Of a stretch of DNA of 42,592 nucleotides, positions 26,080 through 34,615 are shown piece by piece. The notes below the pieces were generated by a model, which was given only the letters and a program-made list of their open reading frames with translations, was not told the origin of the DNA and made no database searches. The stretch lies in NCBI GenBank assembly GCA_022447185.1, contig JAKVAY010000069.1:1-42592 (forward strand), written 5' to 3'. The stretch's first letter is position 1, and every line of letters starts with the position of its first letter. The translations under genes were made by a program, and so were the position numbers. The DNA is from Fuerstiella sp. (lineage in GTDB: Bacteria > Planctomycetota > Planctomycetia > Planctomycetales > Planctomycetaceae).

Positions 26080-27705
26080 ATGACTCAGCACATTTTTGTG
26101 ACCGGTGGCGTTGTCAGTTCGCTGGGCAAAGGACTTACCTCGGCCTCGATCGGTATGCTGCTGGAACGACGCGGGCTTACGGTCCGCATGCAAAAACTGG
26201 ATCCGTATATTAATGTCGATCCAGGCACGATGAGTCCCTACCAGCACGGCGAAGTTTACGTGCTGGACGACGGTTCTGAGACTGACCTGGACCTGGGACA
26301 TTACGAACGCTTCACATCAAGCCCTCTGAATCGCGATTCGAACTATACAACTGGCCAGATCTATCAGACGGTAATCGAGAAAGAACGTCGCGGCGAATAT
26401 TTGGGCGGCACCGTTCAGGTCGTTCCGCATATCACCGACGAGATCAAACGCTGTATTCGCAAACTGGCCTCGCCGGACGTTGACGTCGTCATCACCGAAC
26501 TGGGAGGAACGGTCGGCGATATCGAAGGCCTGCCATTCCTGGAAGCCATCCGACAGATTCCGCTCGACGTGGGAAAGGAAAACTGCCTGTTCATTCACCT
26601 AACGCTGGTGCCTTATCTGAAAGCGGCGCGCGAAGCGAAGACCAAGCCCACTCAGCACAGTGTTCAACAGCTTCGTGAAATCGGAATCCAGCCGGACATT
26701 CTGATCTGTCGTACAGAGCGGGCAATCGGTCGCGAGCATACGGACAAAATCGCTTTGTTTTGCAACGTGGAAAAACGAGCTGTCATCGAAGAAATCGACA
26801 AGGAGTATTCGATCTATGAGGTACCAGTCGGTCTGGTTGAGCATCAACTGGACGAATTAATCGTTGAGAAGCTCAATATGACCGCCGGCCCGCTGGAACT
26901 GGACGATTACCACGATCTGGTTCACCGCATTCGGAATCCACGACATGAAGCCAAGATCGCAGTCGTTGGTAAGTACATCGATCACCGCGACGCATACAAA
27001 TCCATTTACGAATCCCTGGACCACGCCGGGTTTCAACATTCAACTCGAATCATTGTAAAACGCATCGAATCAGAAGAACTGGAGCGGCAGGGGGCCGACG
27101 CTCTCCTTGCCGGGATTGACGGCATCCTGGTGCCAGGTGGATTCGGAATGCGCGGTATCGAAGGCAAGATTCAGGCGGTTCAGTACGCCCGAGAGAACAA
27201 TATCCCGTTTTTCGGGATCTGTCTGGGAATGCAGTGTGCTGTCGTCGAGTTTGCACGCAATGTCATGCACCTGAACGATGCCAACAGCAGTGAATTCGAA
27301 CGCGATACACAACACCCCGTCATTTGCCTGCTGGATGAGCAGGAGGGCGTTGTCGCCAAAGGGGGGACAATGCGACTTGGGGCCCAACCCTGTTTACTGG
27401 CAGAAGGATCAAGGTCGGCGGAAGCATACAACTCCAGTGAAGTCAATGAGAGACACCGGCATCGCTATGAATTCAATTGCGAATATCGTGAAAAATTCAT
27501 TCACGCGGGAATGACTCCGGTCGGGACCAGTCCGGACGGAACCTTGGTTGAAGTCGTGGAGATACCAGATCATCCCTGGTTTGTCGCTGTTCAGTATCAC
27601 CCGGAATTCCGGTCCCAACCCAACAACCCGCATCCGCTCTTTACCGGATTCGTGGGAGCGGCACTCAACATACGCCAGCACCATTCCCGTCGTCTGGTAC
27701 GGTAG
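26080..27705 (+). CDS. pyrG: CTP synthase
   Basis: A 541-residue CTP synthase, normal length. The N-terminal synthetase domain (about 1-270) starts [20 protein letters not shown], with the P-loop-like GKG and the [15 protein letters not shown] region. The C-terminal class-I glutamine amidotransferase (about 290-535) has GGFGMRG, the nucleophile Cys in [14 protein letters not shown] and the His-Glu pair in VQYHPEFRS. It converts UTP to CTP with ATP and glutamine in the cytoplasm and is normally essential. It stands as a single gene with long flanking regions. Confidence 0.98.
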   Translation: MTQHIFVTGGVVSSLGKGLTSASIGMLLERRGLTVRMQKLDPYINVDPGTMSPYQHGEVYVLDDGSETDLDLGHYERFTSSPLNRDSNYTTGQIYQTVIEKERRGEYLGGTVQVVPHITDEIKRCIRKLASPDVDVVITELGGTVGDIEGLPFLEAIRQIPLDVGKENCLFIHLTLVPYLKAAREAKTKPTQHSVQQLREIGIQPDILICRTERAIGREHTDKIALFCNVEKRAVIEEIDKEYSIYEVPVGLVEHQLDELIVEKLNMTAGPLELDDYHDLVHRIRNPRHEAKIAVVGKYIDHRDAYKSIYESLDHAGFQHSTRIIVKRIESEELERQGADALLAGIDGILVPGGFGMRGIEGKIQAVQYARENNIPFFGICLGMQCAVVEFARNVMHLNDANSSEFERDTQHPVICLLDEQEGVVAKGGTMRLGAQPCLLAEGSRSAEAYNSSEVNERHRHRYEFNCEYREKFIHAGMTPVGTSPDGTLVEVVEIPDHPWFVAVQYHPEFRSQPNNPHPLFTGFVGAALNIRQHHSRRLVR

Positions 27706-27851
27706 GGTTATGGGTGCGGATTCTTAACAGGTTTTGCGCATGTACTAAGCAACCATCGGAATCCTGGAAGACGGATGTCCTTATCTGGTTGCACCCATGC
27801 TCCATTGTTCGGGTTAATCCGTCAGTAATTTTCGCAGCTGATCGACAAAAC

Positions 27852-28175
27852 TCAACGACTGCCCAGATTGTGTCTCACCGTTCTGACACCGGGGTGCACA
27901 CGCACTACGTAACGCACCAGGTTGACTGGATAAGCCAGCACCTGACCACGGCGAAGCGATGGAAAGGTGGCCACTTCATGTGGCGCTGGTATCGTACGTG
28001 ACATGTCAATAATCGGGTACGTCAGCCTGTTCAGTTCCACATTGACAATTCGTCGAGGAACAGCCATCACTCGGCGAGGAACAGACACCACATCGTCCAG
28101 CAGACCAGCCTGGAGCTGGTTTGAATGTTCAGCGACGCAAAGTATCAGTATCGCGGCAATCACAAAATATTTCAT
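27852..28175 (-). CDS. Small secreted basic protein
   Basis: A 107-residue protein beginning MKYFVIAAILILCVAEHSNQLQAG, a Sec signal peptide, followed by a basic part with repeated VPRR motifs and many Val, Arg and Pro residues. The start at 28175 is preferred over an ATG four codons upstream because a GGA box is correctly spaced from it. No known family. It lies downstream of the big lipoprotein gene on the same strand, with a structured 500-base gap between. Confidence 0.6.
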   Translation of the reverse strand: MKYFVIAAILILCVAEHSNQLQAGLLDDVVSVPRRVMAVPRRIVNVELNRLTYPIIDMSRTIPAPHEVATFPSLRRGQVLAYPVNLVRYVVRVHPGVRTVRHNLGSR

Positions 28176-28687
28176 TTTTCCAGACATCTCATACGTGACA
28201 TAAAAAAGTCAAATCCACACAAGTCAATCCCTCTCCAAATCATGAACAGTCGGAAACGGCTGTTAACAGGCCTTTCCTGGTGACAAAGGCCTCAAACAGA
28301 AAACAATGCTGTCTGGTCCGTTTATAATAGTGACAACGATTTCAGGGATCATGTTGACACAACTCTGAATTTGACATGGAACTGCGGTCGCTTTCGGAGT
28401 GCACCTGCCAATATCAGTTTCAACATTTGTGGTTCGACTGTGACCAGTCTGTTGAAAAGGACACAGAACCGAAACAGTATCCGACAGGCAGCGTTCACAA
28501 TCGTAAAAGTAAAATACGTCTGTAAAGACTCACCGGTATTCGACCTTTTCCGCAGACTTCACAACTGTGGCAATCAGGTCACGCAACTGGCATCTGAGTC
28601 ATCTGCAACCTCCCTGGGCGGATGAAGATCCGACTGCGATTTCGCAACACCTTCAAACATCACTCGCTCATTATTGCAGATTGCCCC
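28176..28687. other. Intergenic region with tandem hairpins
   Basis: No gene is seen. Two adjacent hairpins occupy 28245-28292. A weak minus-strand promoter-like pair may lie between them and the small secreted gene, but the -10 box is poor. Confidence 0.3.
28245..28292 (-). other. Two adjacent hairpins, one with a GAAA-type tetraloop
   Basis: AACAGTCG (28245-28252) pairs with CGGCTGTT (28257-28264) around a GAAA loop (plus-strand reading). AGGCCTTT (28268-28275) pairs perfectly with AAAGGCCT (28285-28292). They lie about 70 bases upstream of the small secreted gene. They could end the lipoprotein transcript or form a leader structure. Confidence 0.5.
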
Positions 28688-31621
28688 TTATGGCTGGTCA
28701 GCCACTCCCTGAACCAGGGCGTGAACCTGTACGGAGACATCACCGGATGATTGACCAATCTCGATGGTGAGCCTGATGGCCTTTTGCAGAAACACCAGCA
28801 CGGTTCCGCGAGAGGTGCTGTGGCTACCCCCTGATTCGGTGAACTCTTTCCATCCTCGCTGTGCAAGTTGTTTGTAATAGAATTCGGCGACAGCTTTTCC
28901 GTCGCCCGTGACGGTGTAACTGATATGACCATGTTCCGAACCGGGATGGATGCGTCCCCCGGGGAACAGAGGGAGTTGTCGCACGTCAACGTTGCCTCGA
29001 TTGGACAGTGACAGATCGACCTTGCCGGGTTCATCGCTTTTTGCTGCCCACAAATGTAATGAGAAACCGTCCTTCTTGAAATTCAGTGAGGCATTCCCGG
29101 TGTCTTCCAGGATTGGCGGGGTCTGTTCTTTCCAACCCTGTTCATTCAGTTGCCGGCGATAAAAGCTGGTGGCATCAGTGACATCTCCTTCGGCGGTGTA
29201 GTTTAAGTTGGCCGACTGTTCATTCAGCACAGAAGCTGCTTCCAAACGAGGAAATTCGCGCAGATCAATCGCCCCGATTGCCTGTTCGTTTGTCGCTGGC
29301 CCAGACGAATCCTTTATCTGGAGGACCGCATTCACTTTAAACTGCTCGATTGCCTGCTGAGAAGCCGTCGTGTAGTAGGCAATCGATGTCTTTCCATTCT
29401 CCACCGTGATCACCGTACCGAGTTCAATGGCATTCCAGACGAATTTCAGGACGATGCGCCCCTGTTCCCTCAAAAACTCTAAGTTCGGATCGGGCACCAG
29501 CTTCCAGCCTAATGCTGTGATCTCTTTTCGGCAGTATGCCTCAGCCGCTGCGGGGCTGGCTGAGCTTGTGAAGCTCACGTAGGTCCGCGAATTCATCGTC
29601 AACTCGACTTCGTCCAAACGGGGAAGCCGCCGAGGATCAACGTCGCCCCAATTCGTCAGATTCACAAGGACCTGATCCGGCTTGTCACCTGCCGAAATGA
29701 AGACAGTGACCGTAAAGTCCGATTTCTCGAAGGTAAATTGACAATATTTGTCCGGATCCAGTCCTTCGACGGACATGTTCTGTTCCAACCAATCCATTTG
29801 GCTCAGTGTTTTTTTACAGAACTCTCCAGCCGCTGTAAGCGTGCCGGGCGCTTCAAACGTCAGATGACACAGACCTGCCGACTTGACCCGGGCTCCTTCC
29901 ATTTGCGGAACCGTGGCCAAATCAATCACATCGATCATTTCCTGAATGGTGGCGGGTTGGAATTCTGCCGATGGAACAGATGATGGTCCGCCCGCAATCG
30001 TTGCTGACTCTGCATCTTCCTCAGCGGGAGTCGGAACCGGGGATTCATTGAGTGTTGTGGTCTTTGTCGAGGGCGGCGCAACCGGGGACTTGTCGAGTTT
30101 TGTGAAAGGCACCTGGTTCTCACCAAAGAGATCACAAAACACACCCTTTGTGTATTCGCCGGGCACAAAGCGAATGTTAACCGGCTCGTCCGTGTCAAAT
30201 GGTAACTCCGTATCCGTATCGACATCGATCGTTGTTTCGAAAAAATAGTTGACTCCTTCCTGAACATCCGCAAAGCCAGTCCCCACCCATCGCCACCGGA
30301 ACTCGATTGAATCTGCGTCCAACGGTTCGAACGTCCCCGTGAACTCTGTATCCCCCAAAACTGTTTTTCCTTCGCTGGAAAAATAGATTGTTCCGGCTTC
30401 GAGCGACCAGTGACCACTGATTGTTGCCAGTTGGTCGGGAGCCTTCGGCCATTCAAATTCGTCGTCGGGCCAGGCGGTTTCGGCCGATTCCAGGAATTCC
30501 ATTGTTTCCGACTCTCCGTCGGAAATGAGGACACTCGTCTTCACTTGAATTATTTCCGTGTCGAATTCGACTTCGAATCGAAACGTCTTATCACCACGTC
30601 CGATGTTTACGGGCTCTGGCATGGCCGCCCCACCACTAATCCGATTGCTGTCTCTGCTGACCGTGACTTTGACCTCATCGCTGTTGACTGTTCCGATGCT
30701 AAAAGACTGATTTTCGGCCCAGGCGAAAATGTCCTGCAATTGGTCGTCTTTGTTCAGCATCACTTCCACATGACCTCCCAACGCCATCGCGTTAATCCGG
30801 CCGGTTTCCTCTAACTGTTTTTTCATGCTGTCGAATTGTTTAGGGGACATCTGACGCTCAGTGAATAACAGTCGTGTACACGGCTTGTCGAAGAACAGCC
30901 CCGGGTAAGCCATGACCTCACGCAATTTGAATGCCGTGTCATCGATCCAAAGCGTCCCGATCCCGGAAGTTCCGTCATCTTCGACCGGATCGGTGGGTGA
31001 TCGGTCCATGGGAAGATGGATCACCCAGCAATCATTGCTTTTGTGAAACTCGAGGGGCATCCATCCCCTGTCTGAATCCACCCGTGCCGTCGCCTTTTCA
31101 CCATCGACGACCACTTTGTCGAGTCCACCCAATTCCGGAAACCCTGACTTCGACGAACGATCTATGTTTGTTTTTGTCCATTCCGTGAGCTCAGTTACGA
31201 GTGCCGGAACGTCCTTAACCGAATCAAGAAAAGAGTCGAAGCCAGGGTTTTCATCACCGGGCTCCGGTTCCGCATTCAGGTCGATCCCGTGTTTCTTCAA
31301 AAGTGTGTTGAGTGCTTGTTCCGTGGCCTTGTCCTCAAAAGTGCTGAACGATGCATCCATGACCAGTCCGGACGCGAGCATCTTTTGAGACTCGACACTT
31401 ACCATAGTGATGGCCATGGGCCAGTCTTTTGCCAGCAACGCCTGTGTGAACACTTCAAAAGCCGCTTCGGGAGTGTCGAAGGAAAATTTTTCTTTTTTTG
31501 CGTCCTGTTCAACAATCGACGTCGACTCGGATTCGCTCGCCGGAAGTGAATCTTCGGAACTGCAGCCCACGATTGTTGCTGTGGTAACCAGGCAGAATGA
31601 AGACATGAACAAACGCAACAT
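28688..31621 (-). CDS. Large repeat lipoprotein (977 residues)
   Basis: It begins with a lipoprotein signal (lipobox TIVGC, Cys20). Residues about 45-160 form a helical region starting DTPEAAFEVFTQALLAKDWP, like many stress-type or NTF2-like lipoprotein N-termini. A mostly beta region at about 160-530 includes a segment resembling TIGR03067-type domains. From about 560 to 960 come four diverged repeats of roughly 85-110 residues, each ending in an amphipathic helix with the pattern aromatic, x, (K/R), then L or I, then (G/D)W: FCKKTLSQMDW, YCRKEITALGW, FYRRQLNEQGW, FYYKQLAQRGW. The protein is membrane-anchored and exported. I know no function. No neighbour on the same strand overlaps it. Confidence 0.85.
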   Translation of the reverse strand: MLRLFMSSFCLVTTATIVGCSSEDSLPASESESTSIVEQDAKKEKFSFDTPEAAFEVFTQALLAKDWPMAITMVSVESQKMLASGLVMDASFSTFEDKATEQALNTLLKKHGIDLNAEPEPGDENPGFDSFLDSVKDVPALVTELTEWTKTNIDRSSKSGFPELGGLDKVVVDGEKATARVDSDRGWMPLEFHKSNDCWVIHLPMDRSPTDPVEDDGTSGIGTLWIDDTAFKLREVMAYPGLFFDKPCTRLLFTERQMSPKQFDSMKKQLEETGRINAMALGGHVEVMLNKDDQLQDIFAWAENQSFSIGTVNSDEVKVTVSRDSNRISGGAAMPEPVNIGRGDKTFRFEVEFDTEIIQVKTSVLISDGESETMEFLESAETAWPDDEFEWPKAPDQLATISGHWSLEAGTIYFSSEGKTVLGDTEFTGTFEPLDADSIEFRWRWVGTGFADVQEGVNYFFETTIDVDTDTELPFDTDEPVNIRFVPGEYTKGVFCDLFGENQVPFTKLDKSPVAPPSTKTTTLNESPVPTPAEEDAESATIAGGPSSVPSAEFQPATIQEMIDVIDLATVPQMEGARVKSAGLCHLTFEAPGTLTAAGEFCKKTLSQMDWLEQNMSVEGLDPDKYCQFTFEKSDFTVTVFISAGDKPDQVLVNLTNWGDVDPRRLPRLDEVELTMNSRTYVSFTSSASPAAAEAYCRKEITALGWKLVPDPNLEFLREQGRIVLKFVWNAIELGTVITVENGKTSIAYYTTASQQAIEQFKVNAVLQIKDSSGPATNEQAIGAIDLREFPRLEAASVLNEQSANLNYTAEGDVTDATSFYRRQLNEQGWKEQTPPILEDTGNASLNFKKDGFSLHLWAAKSDEPGKVDLSLSNRGNVDVRQLPLFPGGRIHPGSEHGHISYTVTGDGKAVAEFYYKQLAQRGWKEFTESGGSHSTSRGTVLVFLQKAIRLTIEIGQSSGDVSVQVHALVQGVADQP

Positions 31622-32268
31622 CCGCTAACTCCTTTGAATTTGGAGAAAACAGTGATTCTCAAATGAGATTTCCGATTTGAATCGAGCGCCAACCCGGTCA
31701 GACGGAATTGCGCCCAACCCTCAAATTTACGTCTTACAGCGCACTGCAGACTTCATGGAATGCCCCGCCCTCGAGAATCAATCCACTTTCCAAGTGGCAG
31801 TTCTCAGATACATGTTTTTATTTCAACAAGCTCGATAGCAACCGTGATGGACCTCGTGTGAATAGCCGATGGCCGATAGCCCGGAGAACTGTTTGGCGCA
31901 CCGTGATTACTGACGCAGTCGTTCCGTTAGGACCTTCGGCTTCAATAGCATATCGAAGATATCTCGATCCAAAATTTTGTTTCGTGGTTTTCCGTTGAAG
32001 GATTGTTGAAACCGTTCTCCCATGGACTATCCGACTCGATGAGACAGTGTCGTCACTCCAATCTGGCGACGTGGTTCCGAAACCCTCTTTCCCCGAAACA
32101 GAAGAACTTTAGCTTCTCGAAGCCTCGGATTAATCTCTTCTGGCTGATATCGTTGCGGTGGCAGATCGTGCCTCCTCGTGCGAGAAAAATTCTGAATTTA
32201 CCATTCAGGAAATGGTCCCGGTTATTGGGAGGGCACGTCAATCCGAACGCACATTAACGGAGAGTGCA
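31622..32268. other. Gene-free region left of the sucrose-synthase stub
   Basis: Short open frames exist on both strands but show no motif, signal or ribosome-binding site. It carries the lipoprotein promoter region (minus) and the old promoter region of the sucrose-phosphate synthase stub (plus). Confidence 0.3.
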
Positions 32269-32427
32269 ATGCAACTGGATTCGCCGCTTCAACAGGACGC
32301 TGAAGGCGAACCGTTCAGTACTGACCGTGGTCACACGGGACCGTTAAAGATCTGTCTAATCAGCCTGCACCGCCTGATCCGCGCCCGCGATCCGGAGCTT
32401 GGCAAAGACCCTGATACGGGGGTGTGA
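32269..32427 (+). pseudogene. Truncated sucrose-phosphate synthase (first 52 codons)
   Basis: The ATG at 32269 has a GGAGAG box (32259-32264). The frame encodes a 52-residue N-terminal stub whose end reads LKICLISLHRLIRARDPELG and then KDPDTG. In sucrose-phosphate synthases the nucleotide-sugar binding domain begins with the same block (ISLHGLIRG, then LELGRDxDTGGQ). Here the frame stops right after DTG, where GGQ should follow, and the remaining several hundred residues of the glycosyltransferase are absent. The gene has been cut off abruptly, with the minus-strand caspase-like gene starting its 3' end only 24 bases on. Confidence 0.72.
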
Positions 32428-32451
32428 TGTCTCGGTTTACGATGGTCAGAT

Positions 32452-33012
32452 TTATGCCCCACGCGGGACAGAAATCTTTTCAAAGTCGTCACAGCCCTGA
32501 CAGTGGCCCGACTTCATAAACTCGTCAATCTGGCCAACCAGCCCTGTGTGTCCATAAACCGTTATCCTTCTCTTGAACTCACCAAGCCCCCGTACGAACT
32601 CATTTCCCACCTCGTTGTCACATGAGAAACAAACCCAAAGCCAAATATTATCAATTTCATACAGTGTATCGTCCATGATTTGAACCATGTTCCGTGCGAT
32701 GTTTAACGCAGATTGCGGTGCAAGGACACTTCTTCCTTCACCGCCGCCAATCAGCCCATGATGCTCCATGTCGTCCGGTTCGGCTCCGTGTCCAACAATG
32801 ATGATTGCTCGCTCTTTGCCGTCGGCGATCGCTTTCCTGAGCTTATTCAGGTCCTTTGTTACCCACTTACGTTTGCCCAACTTTCCTAATGCTTCTTTAG
32901 AACGGTTGTATTCTTTTCCAAGATCGGATCCTAAAATTTCTCGGCCAATGCGTCCGAGAATTCGCCTTTGAACGTTAGGAAAGTAAACGATTGCTGCGCC
33001 TGGCTCCGCCAT
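32452..33012 (-). CDS. Orphan caspase/CHAT/C80-like small protein
   Basis: A 186-residue cytoplasmic-looking protein with no signal peptide or membrane helix. A hydrophobic strand ending in IIIVGHG (His75) and, 53 residues later, a second strand ending in WLWVCFSC (Cys128, Cys131) give the His-Cys order and spacing of caspase-like cysteine peptidases (clan CD: caspases, CHAT, C80). In these, a strand leads into GHG and a later strand into the catalytic Cys. A CxxC (CQGC, 171-174) near the end could bind metal. The N-terminal 70 residues are basic. The GGGAG box upstream is part of a tandem repeat. It sits alone between a truncated sucrose gene and a sugar kinase. The fold assignment is inferred from pattern only. 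Confidence 0.6.
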   Translation of the reverse strand: MAEPGAAIVYFPNVQRRILGRIGREILGSDLGKEYNRSKEALGKLGKRKWVTKDLNKLRKAIADGKERAIIIVGHGAEPDDMEHHGLIGGGEGRSVLAPQSALNIARNMVQIMDDTLYEIDNIWLWVCFSCDNEVGNEFVRGLGEFKRRITVYGHTGLVGQIDEFMKSGHCQGCDDFEKISVPRGA

Positions 33013-33060
33013 TTTAATTAACTCCCGATAATCCGATTTTAATTAACTCCCGATAATCCG
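33011..33060. repeat. Perfect 25-bp tandem repeat at the start of the caspase-like gene
   Basis: Two identical 25-base units (33011-33035 and 33036-33060), AT-rich with a CTCCCG core. On the minus strand the unit carries GGGAG about 8 bases before the start codon, so the ribosome-binding region is present twice, and the proximal unit runs into the ATG. Confidence 0.95.
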
Positions 33061-33477
33061 ATATTTTTGTGTGCTGCCGGGATAACGTTTTCATTCAGGG
33101 TCAAAAGAGCGAATTGCGTTCGGGACCAGCCGATGAAATTGTCAATTTATCCTACAGCTCATTATGCTACCTGTCTACTAATCCGGCATACTGTTCGCGT
33201 CGCATGCAGTCACGTTCCTGTCTCGGCGTGGCATCAGGAAAAGTCCTGAAACCCGAAGTCCTCACGTTCGATACCGGGCACTGGCTGTTAAACTGACACA
33301 GTCTCGTCTGCTCTCACACGGGTCGAACCTGATACCAGGTTCTGGCAATCTGCCCGGGACGCGCCAACCAATTCTGTGCGATGACCGGCTCACAGTTTCA
33401 TACGCACCGATGAATGACCGGACGTTCAATCTGCGCGACAGGCTGTTTGAGCTTTTCCTGCTGCTGACGGAAAATCT
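33061..33477. other. Gene-free region between the caspase-like gene and the sugar kinase
   Basis: More AT-rich at its left end than the surroundings. Short open frames have no coding character. The promoter of the PfkB kinase should be in the right part. Confidence 0.3.
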
Positions 33478-34419
33478 ATGAGCTCAGACCCGTGTTCTGC
33501 TGTTCCGCCGCTCGTGATTGGACTGGGAGAAATCCTGTGGGACGTCTTTCCGGATGGTCGGCGATTCGGTGGCGCTCCGACGAACTTCGCCTGCTGTGCT
33601 GCCAGGTTGGGAACGGGAAGCGTCACAACCGGAATGGTCAGCGCGGTGGGACACGACGATCTCGGACGTCAGGCACTGCAACGTTTAACAGACCGTGGTG
33701 TCAACATCGACGGTGTGGCGCAGACCGACCGTCCTACCGGATGTGTAAACGTTTCTCTGGATGAGTCCGCCGTGGCGACGTACACATTTGCCCCGGACGC
33801 GGCATGGGACACCATCAACTGGACTTCGAGACTCGCAGAACTGGCACCGCAGACCAGAGCCCTCAGTTTTGGCACGCTTTGCCAGCGGAGCGAGGTGAGT
33901 CGACAGACGGTCACCCGCTTTCTGAAGTCGACAGACGAAGACTGCATCCGAATTCTGGACGTCAATCTGCGCCCGCCGCACTGGTCGGAACAAATGATTC
34001 TGCAGTCATTGGAACTGGCCAATGTGCTCAAATGCAATGACGAAGAACTCTCAGTCCTCGGCTCCCTGATAAATTGCTCGGGGAACGAGACAGATGTACT
34101 CCAAACGATGATATCTCACTGGAACCTGCAACTGGCAGTCCTCACGCGAGGCAGCGCCGGATCCATGATCATCAACAGGGCCGGCCAGGTGAGTGAACGG
34201 ACGGCAGAATCAGCTTCCGTGGTCGATACTGTCGGTGCCGGCGATGCATTCAACGCGGCGGTGGCCATTGGGATGCTGAACCAGGTCCCCCTTCCGCGAC
34301 TGCACGAATGGGCCGGTCAGGTCGCATCTTTCGTCTGTTCCAGTTCGGGTGCGACTCCGTCGATCCCGACGTCACTGACGTTTGCGCACCTTTTCCCGGC
34401 AACAGACTTCGACCAATGA
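33478..34419 (+). CDS. PfkB-family carbohydrate kinase (probable fructokinase)
   Basis: A 313-residue ribokinase/PfkB kinase. The N-terminal sugar-binding region is GLGEILWDVFPDGRRFGGAP followed by NFACCAARLG. The C-terminal signature DTVGAGDAFNAA carries the catalytic base Asp256. The opening GEILWDVFP and GGAPxNFA pattern is that of bacterial fructokinases, which phosphorylate fructose with ATP. The neighbouring sucrose-phosphate synthase stub supports a former sucrose cluster, where PfkB-type fructokinases are often found. GACGGA lies upstream of the ATG. Family certain; fructose specificity likely. Confidence 0.88.
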   Translation: MSSDPCSAVPPLVIGLGEILWDVFPDGRRFGGAPTNFACCAARLGTGSVTTGMVSAVGHDDLGRQALQRLTDRGVNIDGVAQTDRPTGCVNVSLDESAVATYTFAPDAAWDTINWTSRLAELAPQTRALSFGTLCQRSEVSRQTVTRFLKSTDEDCIRILDVNLRPPHWSEQMILQSLELANVLKCNDEELSVLGSLINCSGNETDVLQTMISHWNLQLAVLTRGSAGSMIINRAGQVSERTAESASVVDTVGAGDAFNAAVAIGMLNQVPLPRLHEWAGQVASFVCSSSGATPSIPTSLTFAHLFPATDFDQ

Positions 34420-34615
34420 TCTGTTTCTGCGGGTTCAGTCACACTCGCGATCGGCATTCTGTCTTAATCGCCGGATCACGAAAGCTGGCTGCCGCATGTA
34501 AGGTCCCTGACAAACACTCTTCGCAACAGGTCATATGTGACACGATTTGGCAAAGCCGACAGGAATGCCTGCACCCGGCAGCTTTCCTGACAGAGAAACA
34601 ATCGCGCAGCTGACA

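Noticed and set aside
31708..32257. Short plus-strand open frames in the gene-free region
   Set aside because: Biased composition but no ribosome-binding sites or homologous motifs.
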